Of a DNA stretch of 64,000 nt, positions 51,892-60,354 are shown piece after piece (position 1 is the first letter of the stretch; each line of letters opens with the position of its first letter). The DNA is taken from positions 62,001 to 126,000 of the forward strand of contig JAHDQJ010000007.1 in the NCBI GenBank assembly GCA_018433865.1. Reading direction: 5' to 3'. The notes under the pieces are model-generated. The model saw only the letters and a list, made by a program, of their open reading frames with translations, did no database searches and had not been told where the DNA came from. The stretch is from Spirochaetales bacterium (GTDB lineage: Bacteria; Spirochaetota; Spirochaetia; Sphaerochaetales; Sphaerochaetaceae). The position numbers and the translations under genes were made by a program.

Positions 51892-52530
51892 GTGGGCTTG
51901 GTGGAGTGTCATGCACATATTTTACCGTTCGTTGATGATGGGGTGAGAACCAAGGAGCAGTGTCTGCAAGTCCTTGATGCCTATGCCGGTGCCGGATTCT
52001 CCCATGTGGTGACCACAGTGCATCTGTATAATCCGCAAGTGACGACGCGCACGGAGAATATCCGACCGATGCATGAATGGGCCAAGGAAGAAGCGAAGAA
52101 GCGGTCGATCGAACTGCTGTTGGGCAGCGAAACCTACGTGGGAGGGACCTTGGATCCGCGCGTGTTGCCTTTCATGGACAATTTTGTTTTGCTTGAAGTG
52201 GATACGCAGACCGAGCCGCTGTTTTTGCTGCACCATGCCTACGGCTTGTTGAAGCGAGGATATTCGGTCATACTTGCCCACATAGAACGGTATCGTTGGT
52301 TCGATCCCGATTCGAATCTCGTCAACAAGCTTCGTGAGATGGGAGTATACTTCCAATGCAACGTCGAAGGAGTGGAGAAGGGAGAGGCGAATCGATACCT
52401 CGAGATCGGTTTGGTCGATATCATCGCCGGGGATAACCACGGGGATCCTGCGCAGCCTGCGCGTTTGGCCGCACTGCTCGAGACCCATGGGACCATCCGG
52501 CGGAGGATGGAAAATCTGTTTCGTGTTTGA
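51892..52530 (+). CDS. CpsB/YwqE-type PHP phosphatase
   Basis: A 212-residue PHP-fold protein with the CpsB motifs VECHAHILPFVDDGV, HVVTTVHLYNP, ILAHIERYRW and IIAGDNHGD (typical CpsB: SDAHN). The family members are manganese-dependent tyrosine phosphatases that act with BY-kinases on polysaccharide export. No BY-kinase or capsule gene is nearby; the genes downstream encode an RloA/RloB-like pair. It starts with GTG after AAGGAG. The normal family length is about 250, so it is slightly short. Confidence 0.82.
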   Translation: MGLVECHAHILPFVDDGVRTKEQCLQVLDAYAGAGFSHVVTTVHLYNPQVTTRTENIRPMHEWAKEEAKKRSIELLLGSETYVGGTLDPRVLPFMDNFVLLEVDTQTEPLFLLHHAYGLLKRGYSVILAHIERYRWFDPDSNLVNKLREMGVYFQCNVEGVEKGEANRYLEIGLVDIIAGDNHGDPAQPARLAALLETHGTIRRRMENLFRV

Positions 52531-52557
52531 ATGCAATTTCCAGAGGGGGAAACATAC

Positions 52558-53793
52558 ATGCTGCTGGACATGACCATATCCAATTTCAGATCGGTGCGAG
52601 ACGCGCAGACGATCTCCTTCGAGGCGGTCAAGGACAATCGTCTCGCTCTCTCGAAGGTGGTGGAGGTTTCTGAGAAGCTCAAGGTGATCAAGACCTTGGC
52701 CATCATCGGTCCCAACGGTGCCGGAAAGAGTACGTTCGTCCGTGCGCTTGAGGCGCTCAAGGCAATCGTCCTCTCCGAGAGCGAGGTCGAGAATCCTCTC
52801 CAGTTGTTGGCCGGGACATCCTTTGCGTACTCCGATGTGAAGGGCGGTCCCGCCGACATCACGGTGGAACTCGTGCTCGGAACCGATGAAGAGACCGGAC
52901 AGCCGCTGGTCGGCAAGTATACCTTGGTTGCCGACCGGGAAAAGATATACGAGGAGTCGTACCACCTCTTCGTGGGCCGTTCGAGGAAGCTGATGTTCGA
53001 AAGGAAGCTGATCGACGGAAATGCAAAAGAACTGAAGTACTCCTATCGATGGGGAAAGATGTTCCGTGGCGAGAAGAAACGGCTCGTGGGCAAAGTCCCG
53101 CACTGCCACACCTATCTTGCCGCGGCTGCGAGGAAGGAGAGTTCGACCCTGCTTCCTCTCTACACGTGGTTCTCCGAGGAACTCATGATATTGCCGTTCG
53201 GGCTTTCCGCTACGAGCGAGAAGCAAGTGGTCGAACAGCTGCGCAAGCATCCCGGGTGGAAGAAGCAACTGATCGATTTCCTGTGGAGCATCGACATCAC
53301 GGACATCAGGGACATCAGGTTGCAGGACGACCGGCTCATTTTCGTCCACACCAACGTGACGCAACACTACGCCTCCTATTTCTCTAACGAATCGCTCAGC
53401 TTGCGCCGCCTGACCTCCATCGCGATCGCGATGTTCGAGAGTTTCACCAACCGGCGTCTGTTGGTCGTCGATGATTTCGGCATGCTCCTCCATCCGTACG
53501 CACTCGAGCACGTGGTCAATGTCTTCGAAGCGAGCAACAACACGTTCGGTTCGCAGATGATGGCGGTCGATTGCAACCCATCCCTCCTGAAGGACGGTGT
53601 GTTGCGCAGGGATGCCATCTGGTTCGCACAAAAGAACAGCGAGTCGGCGACCGAATATTTCAGCTTGGCCGATTTCAAGTATTCCAAGGCGAAGAAGGAC
53701 CTCACCGGTCAACTCTACCTGAACGGGTCCTTCGGGGCCTTGCCCATCACCAGTGAATACATCTTCATCGACAGCGAAGAGAAGGAGCAGTGA
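52558..53793 (+). CDS. RloA-like AAA/OLD-class ATPase with altered catalytic motifs
   Basis: A 411-residue ATPase of the AAA_15/AAA_21 type, beginning MLLDMTISNFRSVRD. Walker A GPNGAGKST (51-59) is intact. Three other motifs deviate from the RloA pattern: the signature (usually ESEGT/LSxG) reads ESLSL (278-282), the Walker B DE reads VVDDF (Asp305-Asp306), and the switch His is in the segment AVDCN (Asp338). The RloA-typical end is present (RRDAIWFAQKNSESATEYFSLADFK). ATP binding is likely, hydrolysis doubtful. The ATG at 52558 follows AGAGGGGGAAA; an in-frame ATG at 52531 has no ribosome site. Confidence 0.8.
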   Translation: MLLDMTISNFRSVRDAQTISFEAVKDNRLALSKVVEVSEKLKVIKTLAIIGPNGAGKSTFVRALEALKAIVLSESEVENPLQLLAGTSFAYSDVKGGPADITVELVLGTDEETGQPLVGKYTLVADREKIYEESYHLFVGRSRKLMFERKLIDGNAKELKYSYRWGKMFRGEKKRLVGKVPHCHTYLAAAARKESSTLLPLYTWFSEELMILPFGLSATSEKQVVEQLRKHPGWKKQLIDFLWSIDITDIRDIRLQDDRLIFVHTNVTQHYASYFSNESLSLRRLTSIAIAMFESFTNRRLLVVDDFGMLLHPYALEHVVNVFEASNNTFGSQMMAVDCNPSLLKDGVLRRDAIWFAQKNSESATEYFSLADFKYSKAKKDLTGQLYLNGSFGALPITSEYIFIDSEEKEQ

Positions 53794-53794
53794 T

Positions 53795-54439
53795 ATGAAG
53801 CGAAAGAAGATCAATGAGAATCCGAGAAAAACCTTGCTCATCGTCACGGCTTCCGAAGCTGAGTCGCTCTACTTCTCCCAGATGCGCAAGGATTGTCGGT
53901 ACACCAACATGACCGTCATGTGGGACAGCGAGGCGAAGGGGGTCGAGGAGTTGATCAAGACGGCTGCGCGCGAACGGACCAAAGGCAAGTTCGACAGCGC
54001 CTGGTGCGTCTTCGGCTTCGCAGACCTCGGCGTGGATGCCATGCAGGTCAGGCAAGCCATGGATCTGGCCGACAAGAGGAAGATCCAGCTCGCATGGACG
54101 AATCCGGGCATCGCCCTATGGTACCTGTTGCACCTGCAGGCACCCCGCCTGCCGATCGGGGACGTCCGTGTGGTCGAGTCGACGCTCAAGGGGGTATTCC
54201 CACGATTTTCCTCATCCGCGTCATACCTGCTCGATGAGGGAGCTTCCTTGCACCTCAAGCTCTTCCCCTCGAAAGCCCAGGCTGTCGTGAACGCCGGATC
54301 CTACAACTCCATCTCCCAGCAGAGATCGCAGGGTCTTGCTCCGGTGAACATGACGAAGCTGATAAACGAGATCTCCGACATCTGCGGAACTGCGGACATG
54401 TCGCACAACCAGAAGCTGATCGGTCTGAAGAACGGTTGA
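53795..54439 (+). CDS. RloB-like protein with altered Toprim-type acidic residues
   Basis: A 214-residue RloB-family protein. The hallmark IQLAWTNPGIALWYLLHLQ (96-115) matches RloB 'SNP.FE.WfLLHf'. The N-terminal strand normally reads IVCEGxTE; here it is IVTASEAE (16-23), with the first Glu replaced. The VFDxD step is CVFGFAD (71-77), also lacking the first Asp. So the presumed nuclease-type acidic residues are partly lost. It starts 1 nt after the ATPase stop. Function in defence is known only for related RloAB pairs; here it is inferred with caution. Confidence 0.78.
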   Translation: MKRKKINENPRKTLLIVTASEAESLYFSQMRKDCRYTNMTVMWDSEAKGVEELIKTAARERTKGKFDSAWCVFGFADLGVDAMQVRQAMDLADKRKIQLAWTNPGIALWYLLHLQAPRLPIGDVRVVESTLKGVFPRFSSSASYLLDEGASLHLKLFPSKAQAVVNAGSYNSISQQRSQGLAPVNMTKLINEISDICGTADMSHNQKLIGLKNG

Positions 54440-54441
54440 GC

Positions 54442-55326
54442 ATGCTCCGGGAAGGCCTGACGATCCTGCTCTATATGTTTGCATTTGCCACAGGGTGCAT
54501 GACTCTCGTGCTCTCTGTGGTTTTTCATATCCGCGAATCGTATGAGTGGACGAAGTATTTCATCATATTCCACGCATCATTGCTTCTGGTGATGGTCTTC
54601 CAGGTGCTCAAGGTCTTCGTGGAGGTCTTCCTTGGCGACACCGTCGCACTGGTCACCGGAATCGTCATCCAGAGCCTCCTGGCCGCGAATGTCAGTTTCC
54701 TCATCGCCTTCATACCGTATTTCACCACCTGGATCATCGCCCAGCCGTGGCGCGATCCGTTCAGGGTCCTCTTCATCATCCTGGCGACCGCCTACATGGC
54801 CTTGAGCGTGCTGGACATGATTTTCGTGTCGACCTGGGCGTTCCAGAGCTCGATGATGCTCCTTTTCGTCGCGACCTTGTTCTTTTGTGTCGCGGTGATC
54901 ATCAGGAACCTGAAGACGATCACCCAAGCAGACGTACGGACAGTCAGCAAGGCGATCATCATCCTCTCGTTCGTGATGACCCCGCTCCTGGCAGTGGGCA
55001 TCGTCTATCCGCACCTGCGCTATCTGTCCTATCCCATCTATTTCATGGCATTCTCCGTCATCATACTCGTGTATCTGTTCATATACTTCCGGCGCATGCC
55101 GCACGCCGTGGTGCGCGAACTCACCTATGAACGGGTGGTTCGCTTCCACATCACCGAACGGGAATACTCGGTGATCACGCTGATCAAGGATGGCCTCACG
55201 AACAAGGAGATCGCCGCCAAGCTCGATATCTCGGTCAACACCGTGAACAACCATGTGGCCAACATCTTCGCGAAGACGAAGGTACGGAGCAGGATCGACT
55301 TGTTGAACGTGCTCAACGATGCATAA
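54442..55326 (+). CDS. Membrane-bound LuxR-family regulator (seven TM plus HTH)
   Basis: A 294-residue protein with seven N-terminal hydrophobic helices (residues about 5-215), then a LuxR-type HTH (ITEREYSVITLIKDGLTNKEIAAKLDISVNTVNNHVANIFAKTKVRSRIDLL). It binds DNA while embedded in the membrane and probably senses a membrane or envelope cue. The HTH signature is complete. It starts 3 nt after the RloB-like gene; a TTG at 54436 is an alternative start. Co-transcription with the RloAB pair is likely. Confidence 0.88.
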   Translation: MLREGLTILLYMFAFATGCMTLVLSVVFHIRESYEWTKYFIIFHASLLLVMVFQVLKVFVEVFLGDTVALVTGIVIQSLLAANVSFLIAFIPYFTTWIIAQPWRDPFRVLFIILATAYMALSVLDMIFVSTWAFQSSMMLLFVATLFFCVAVIIRNLKTITQADVRTVSKAIIILSFVMTPLLAVGIVYPHLRYLSYPIYFMAFSVIILVYLFIYFRRMPHAVVRELTYERVVRFHITEREYSVITLIKDGLTNKEIAAKLDISVNTVNNHVANIFAKTKVRSRIDLLNVLNDA

Positions 55327-55336
55327 GGAGTCCCTC

Positions 55337-56143
55337 ATGATGCCGATGCAAGAAGTTCCCATCAGACGCTGTGCGAACCCGATATCCCTGGTACATGTAC
55401 CGAAATCCACCCGCGCGGTACTTTGCATCCATGGATACACCGGGTATCCCGGGGAGCTTGCACTTCCCGCCAAACGACTTCATGAAGCGGGATTTGACGT
55501 ATTCGTGCCTCGCTTGCCAGGTCATGGTACCAACGGTGAGGATTTCCTGAGGAGCACCAGGGAGAGCTGGCTCTCCTGTGCGAGGAACTCGTACGAGGAT
55601 TTGGCGAAACGCTATGACCGGGTCTCGCTGGTGGGACATTCGATGGGCGGTGCGATCGCGGCGATCCTCAGTGCGACCTATGATGCGGGTCCTTGTGTCC
55701 TCTACGCTCCCGCACTTTCCATCCCTGCGCTGAAGCCTCTCGCGTTGCATGTCTTTGGTCTCTTTGCCAAGCGCAAGAAAGTAGCGTGGAAATCCGATCC
55801 GCGCTACCGGTTCTTCGATGAACGGGATGCTGATGATGATGCCTTCCTCGGCTCGGAGTACTGGAGTTGGCTCTACATCCCGCAATTGAAAGCGCTGCTT
55901 TCGATCGTCAAGGAGGCAGCTTCCTCGATCGGACGCACGCACAACGACATCTTGGTCATCACCGGAGGCCTGGACGTCACCGTCGGTTCCGATGTGGGTC
56001 CCATGGTGGTAGAGCAGGGGAAGGGGAAGAACAATTGGATCCACCTGCCTGACGCGACACATCTGATTCCCTACGACATAGACGATCGTTCGCGGGAGGA
56101 TGCCATGGAACGTACGGTGGCGTGGATGCGCTGGGACGACTGA
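55337..56143 (+). CDS. Alpha/beta hydrolase, monoglyceride lipase/carboxylesterase-like
   Basis: A 268-residue cytosolic hydrolase: VLCIHGYTGYPGE (oxyanion), RLPGHGTNGEDFLRST, nucleophile LVGHSMGGAIAA, VITGGLDVTV (acid) and LPDATHLIPYD (His). The pattern fits the carboxylesterase Est30 / monoacylglycerol lipase group. AAGGAG precedes ATG 55337, chosen over the in-frame ATG at 55319, which has no ribosome site. It is the last gene of the operon before the gltX promoter. Confidence 0.88.
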   Translation: MMPMQEVPIRRCANPISLVHVPKSTRAVLCIHGYTGYPGELALPAKRLHEAGFDVFVPRLPGHGTNGEDFLRSTRESWLSCARNSYEDLAKRYDRVSLVGHSMGGAIAAILSATYDAGPCVLYAPALSIPALKPLALHVFGLFAKRKKVAWKSDPRYRFFDERDADDDAFLGSEYWSWLYIPQLKALLSIVKEAASSIGRTHNDILVITGGLDVTVGSDVGPMVVEQGKGKNNWIHLPDATHLIPYDIDDRSREDAMERTVAWMRWDD

Positions 56144-56162
56144 ACAGAGCTTCCTGCACAGG

Positions 56163-56192
56163 TTGTTGCCACTTTTCCCTTTTTGCTATAAA
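56163..56192 (+). promoter_or_regulatory. Promoter of gltX
   Basis: TTGTTG (56163-56168), 18 nt, and an extended -10 TGCTATAAA (hexamer 56187-56192). The leader of about 50 nt carries GCAGGAGGAACG before the ATG at 56247. Confidence 0.55.
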
Positions 56193-56246
56193 ACTGTAGC
56201 AACCGGGTACCCCTATCGGTCCCGCTTGCAGGAGGAACGTTTCCCC

Positions 56247-57725
56247 ATGAGTGTACGCGTTCGCTACGCACCATCTCCGACCGGTATGCAACATATCGGC
56301 GGCGTCAGGACTGCCTTGTTCAACTATTTTTTCGCACGTGCCAACAACGGCACCTTCATCCTGCGTGTCGAGGACACCGATCAGGAGCGCTCGACAGATG
56401 AGGCGTTGCAGGATCTCTACGATACCCTTGCATGGCTGGGAGTCAAGTGGGACGAAGGTCCGCTCGTCGGCGGACCGCATGGCCCCTATATACAGAGCGA
56501 GCGTTTCTCGATCTATCAGGAGTATGCCGAGAAACTTGTCGCAGACGGCAAGGCTTACCGTTGCTACTGCACCCCTCAGCGGCTTGAGACCCTTCGGGAG
56601 GAGCAGGTAGCTGCGAAATCGAAGCAACAAGGGTACGACCGGCATTGCAGGAACCTGGGCGAGAGTGAGCGACACGCACTCGAGCAAGCGGGTACACCAT
56701 CGGTCATCCGCCTGAAGGTGCCACTCGAAGGCAAGACCACCTTCCACGATGTGTTGATGGGGGACATTACCAGGCGCAACGATGATGTGAGTCCCGATCC
56801 CGTCCTCCTCAAGTCGGATGGATTTCCGACGTACCACCTCGCCAATGTCATCGATGACCACATGATGGGCATCACCCATATCATGCGTGCACAAGAATGG
56901 ATTCCTTCGGGTCCGCTGCATATCCTTCTTTATGAGGCTTTCGGGTGGGAACCTCCGATGTACTGTCATCTGCCGATGGTGATGGGAAAGGATGGACAGA
57001 AGCTCTCCAAGCGCCACGGTTCGACGTCGGTTCGGGACTTCAGGGAGAAGGGGTATCTTCCCGAGGCCTTGATCAACTATGTGAGCATGGTCGGGTGGTC
57101 CTATGACGGAGAACGTGAGTTCTTCAGGCCGGATGAGCTGTGCGAGCTCTTCAGCCTGGAGAAGATAAGCAAGGCTCCCGGGATATTCGACTACAAGAAG
57201 CTCGATTGGTACAATGGCATGTATATCCGGCAGAAGTCGGATGAGGAGCTAGCGACACTCTTGATGCCCTATATGGTGCGATCGGGATTCATGGCTCCGG
57301 ATGCGGGACCACAGGAATTCGCGAGGATCGTGAGTTTGGTGCCCTTGGTGAAGGAGCGGCTGAAGGTGCTCGGCGATATCGTCGACATGACCCGATTCCT
57401 GTTCACGGATATCGAGGCTCCTGCACCGGAGGAACTGCTGCCGAAGAAACAGGATGCCGCTACCACGCTCGAAGCACTCCGACGTGCCTTGGTGATCATC
57501 ACAGGGATGCAAGGATCGGAAGATGCGGTGGTGGAGGAGAGACTCGGTGCGATCGCAGAAGAACTCGGCATCAAGCTGAACGGCGTGTTCATGCCGATCA
57601 GGGTCGCGGTCACAGGGAGCCAGGTAAGCCCCCCGTTGCTCGACTCGATTCGGCTTTTGGGTTTGGATAAGACTGTCGCCCGTCTGGAACGGGCCATTTC
57701 GATACTGCAGAATGAGGTTGCATGA
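56247..57725 (+). CDS. gltX: Glutamyl-tRNA synthetase
   Basis: A 492-residue class I synthetase: RVRYAPSPTGMQHIGGVRTALFNYF (HIGH motif), RVEDTDQERS, FPTYHLANVIDDHMMGITHIMRAQEW and the KMSKS-type GQKLSKRHGSTS. The C-terminal anticodon-binding half is helical. It charges tRNA-Glu. It is the first gene of a gltX-glyS-tyrS run; its stop overlaps the next start. Confidence 0.96.
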   Translation: MSVRVRYAPSPTGMQHIGGVRTALFNYFFARANNGTFILRVEDTDQERSTDEALQDLYDTLAWLGVKWDEGPLVGGPHGPYIQSERFSIYQEYAEKLVADGKAYRCYCTPQRLETLREEQVAAKSKQQGYDRHCRNLGESERHALEQAGTPSVIRLKVPLEGKTTFHDVLMGDITRRNDDVSPDPVLLKSDGFPTYHLANVIDDHMMGITHIMRAQEWIPSGPLHILLYEAFGWEPPMYCHLPMVMGKDGQKLSKRHGSTSVRDFREKGYLPEALINYVSMVGWSYDGEREFFRPDELCELFSLEKISKAPGIFDYKKLDWYNGMYIRQKSDEELATLLMPYMVRSGFMAPDAGPQEFARIVSLVPLVKERLKVLGDIVDMTRFLFTDIEAPAPEELLPKKQDAATTLEALRRALVIITGMQGSEDAVVEERLGAIAEELGIKLNGVFMPIRVAVTGSQVSPPLLDSIRLLGLDKTVARLERAISILQNEVA

Positions 57726-59050
57726 TGGCTGATACGACAATGGACAAATTGGTTTCCCTGTGCAAGCGGCGTGGTTTCATCTACCAGTCGAGCGAGATTT
57801 ACGGCGGACTCTCCGGTGCGTGGGACTATGGTCCCCTCGGTGTCCAGCTGAAGAACAACATTCGGGATTTCTGGTGGAAGGAGATGACCCAGATGCACGA
57901 CAACATCGTCGGCTTGGACGCCTCCATCCTCATGCACCCCCGCGTATGGGAAGCGAGCGGACACGTGTCCAACTTCACCGATCCGATGGTGGACTGCAAG
58001 CAGTGCAAGAATCGTTTCAGGGCAGACCAGATCGACCTCGCCGCTCCCTGTCCGAACTGTGGCACGAAAGGCTCCTTTACCGAACCGAGAAACTTCAACC
58101 TCATGTTCTCCACCCATATCGGTCCGGTCCACGATGAAAGTTCGGTGGTCTATCTTCGTCCTGAGACCGCCCAGGGCATCTATGTCGATTTCAAGAATGT
58201 CGTCCAGAGCAGCAGGGTGAAGGTTCCCTTCGGCATCGCCCAGATCGGCAAGTCATTCCGGAATGAGATCACCACCAAGAACTTCATCTTCCGCTCCTGC
58301 GAGTTCGAACAGATGGAGATGCAGTATTTCGTCAAGCCAGGCACTGATGAGGATTGGTTCTCCTTCTGGAGAGAGCAGCGCATGGCCTTTTATCACAAGA
58401 TGGGGATCAAGGCCGATTCCTTGCGGTGGCACCGTCACGGTGAGGATGAGCTTGCCTTCTACGCGAAGGATGCGTATGACATCCAATTCCTCTTCCCGAT
58501 GGGATGGCAGGAACTCGAAGGCGTGCACAACCGGACCGATTACGATCTGACACAGCACCAGAAATTCAGCGGAAAGGATCTGAGCTACCTGGACCAGGAG
58601 ACGAACGAGCGGTTCGTACCCTATGTCGTGGAAACCTCAGCGGGCTTGACGAGGAACGTCCTCATGGCGCTCTCCGATGCCTATGAGGACCAGGAGCTCG
58701 AGGGCGGGGACATCCGTACCGTCCTCCATTTCCATCCATCCATCGCCCCCGTGACGGTCGCGGTGCTCCCGTTGGTGAAGAAAGATGGTATCGGTGAGTA
58801 TGCGGAGAAGCTGGAGAAGGATCTGCGCGAGGATTTCGCCACCTTCTATGACCAAAGCGGAGCGATCGGACGTCGTTACCGCCGCATGGATGAGATCGGA
58901 ACCCCTTACTGCGTGACCGTTGATTACCAGAGCCTGGAAGACCATACGGTCACGCTCAGGTTCCGTGATTCCATGGAGCAGGTCCGCGTGCCGGTGAGCG
59001 ATCTGGTCAATCGGATGAGAATGGAGACCAAGCAGTACAAGCGAGTGTAG
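57722..59050 (+). CDS. glyS: Glycyl-tRNA synthetase (dimeric type)
   Basis: A 442-residue class II dimeric GlyRS: LCKRRGFIYQSSEIYGGLSGAWDYGPLGVQLKNNI, the zinc-ribbon-like insert CKQCKNRF...CPNCGTKG, LRPETAQGIYVDF, RSCEFEQMEMQYF, the anticodon domain with VAVLPLVKKDGIGEYAEKL. It overlaps gltX (ATGATG at 57722). Confidence 0.95.
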   Translation: MMADTTMDKLVSLCKRRGFIYQSSEIYGGLSGAWDYGPLGVQLKNNIRDFWWKEMTQMHDNIVGLDASILMHPRVWEASGHVSNFTDPMVDCKQCKNRFRADQIDLAAPCPNCGTKGSFTEPRNFNLMFSTHIGPVHDESSVVYLRPETAQGIYVDFKNVVQSSRVKVPFGIAQIGKSFRNEITTKNFIFRSCEFEQMEMQYFVKPGTDEDWFSFWREQRMAFYHKMGIKADSLRWHRHGEDELAFYAKDAYDIQFLFPMGWQELEGVHNRTDYDLTQHQKFSGKDLSYLDQETNERFVPYVVETSAGLTRNVLMALSDAYEDQELEGGDIRTVLHFHPSIAPVTVAVLPLVKKDGIGEYAEKLEKDLREDFATFYDQSGAIGRRYRRMDEIGTPYCVTVDYQSLEDHTVTLRFRDSMEQVRVPVSDLVNRMRMETKQYKRV

Positions 59051-59060
59051 GAGCAGCGTG

Positions 59061-60314
59061 ATGAACAAGGCATTACAGGTTTTGCAAGACAGGGGTTTCA
59101 TTCGGCAGTGTACCGATTTCGAAGGTCTCAGCGCCCGCATGGACGCAGGTCCGGTCACCTTCTACGTGGGTGTCGATCCGACCGGCAGGAGCATCCATAT
59201 CGGGCACATGGTGCCGTTCTTCGCAATGCACCATCTCCAGGAGGCGGGACACAACCCGATCGCGCTGGTCGGTGGCGGTACCAGTCTGATCGGAGACCCC
59301 TCTGGCAAGACCGAAATGCGCAAGATGCTCACCATCGAACAGATCAGGGAGAACAGCGCCTCGTTGAAGGCCCAGCTCGGTACGGTCGTCGATTTCACCG
59401 TCCGTCCCGGAAGCGGGATGGGGACCGCTAAGATGCTGAACAACTATGATTGGCTTGGCAATCTCAACTACATCGAGTTCCTCCGTGACATCGGCAAGCA
59501 CTTCTCGGTGAACCGGATGCTTACCTTCGAAAGCTATAGGCAGCGTCTCGAGCGTGGGCTCTCGTTCATCGAGTTCAATTATCAGTTGCTCCAATCGTTC
59601 GATTTCCTGACACTCTACCGTGATCATGGATGCGTACTCCAGATCGGAGGGGATGATCAGTGGGGGAACATCGTGGCAGGCATCGAGCTGATCAGGAAGC
59701 TCGAAAGTGCCGAGAGCTATGGATTGACCTTCAATCTGATCACCCGATCTGATGGCCACAAGATGGGCAAGAGCGAGAAAGGCGCGGTATTCCTTGATCC
59801 CGAACTGTTCAGTCCCTATGATTTCTACCAATATTGGCGTAATGTGAATGATGCCGACGTGATTCGTTTCATGAAACTGTTCACATTCCTCCCGCTCGAG
59901 GAGATTGCCGCCTATGAGAAACCGGGGATGAACATCAATGAGGCGAAGGAACGTCTTGCGTTCGAGCAGACCATGATCATCCACGGATGCGAAGAGGCCG
60001 AGAAAGCCCGGGATGCCGCGAAATCGATGTTCGGAGGTACTCCGGCCGCCGAGGCGAAGGAGGGTCTACCGACTGCGACCATCAGCCGTGAGCGGCTGGA
60101 AGCGGGAATCGGTGTGATCGAGCTGTTCGCGATGACCGACTTGTGCAAGACCAACTCAGATGCCAGAAGGCTGATCGAGCAGGGCGGGGCGATGATCCAA
60201 GAGACGAAAGTCGAGGATGTGAAGCAAATGATCGACGCATCCTGGGCTCCTCAAGGAGAGATGATCCTCAGGGCCGGCAAGAAGCGGTACTTCAGGATCG
60301 TGGTTTCCTCTTGA
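59061..60314 (+). CDS. tyrS: Tyrosyl-tRNA synthetase
   Basis: A 417-residue TyrRS: YVGVDPTGRSIHIGHMVPFFAMHHLQ (HIGH), NYQLLQSFDFLTLYRDHGCVLQIGGDDQWGNI and KMGKSEKGAVFLD (KMSKS-type), followed by a C-terminal S4-like domain (TNSDARRLIEQGGAMI). ATG 59061 follows TAGGAGCAGCGTG; GTG 59058 is an alternative. Confidence 0.96.
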   Translation: MNKALQVLQDRGFIRQCTDFEGLSARMDAGPVTFYVGVDPTGRSIHIGHMVPFFAMHHLQEAGHNPIALVGGGTSLIGDPSGKTEMRKMLTIEQIRENSASLKAQLGTVVDFTVRPGSGMGTAKMLNNYDWLGNLNYIEFLRDIGKHFSVNRMLTFESYRQRLERGLSFIEFNYQLLQSFDFLTLYRDHGCVLQIGGDDQWGNIVAGIELIRKLESAESYGLTFNLITRSDGHKMGKSEKGAVFLDPELFSPYDFYQYWRNVNDADVIRFMKLFTFLPLEEIAAYEKPGMNINEAKERLAFEQTMIIHGCEEAEKARDAAKSMFGGTPAAEAKEGLPTATISRERLEAGIGVIELFAMTDLCKTNSDARRLIEQGGAMIQETKVEDVKQMIDASWAPQGEMILRAGKKRYFRIVVSS

Positions 60315-60354
60315 TACAAGGCATGCCGGAGGCCGATTCCGACTGAGGTGGAAC

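Noticed and set aside
60315-60354. TPP riboswitch before the NMT1-type transporter
   Set aside because: Only 40 nt separate it from tyrS and no CUGAGA core is present.
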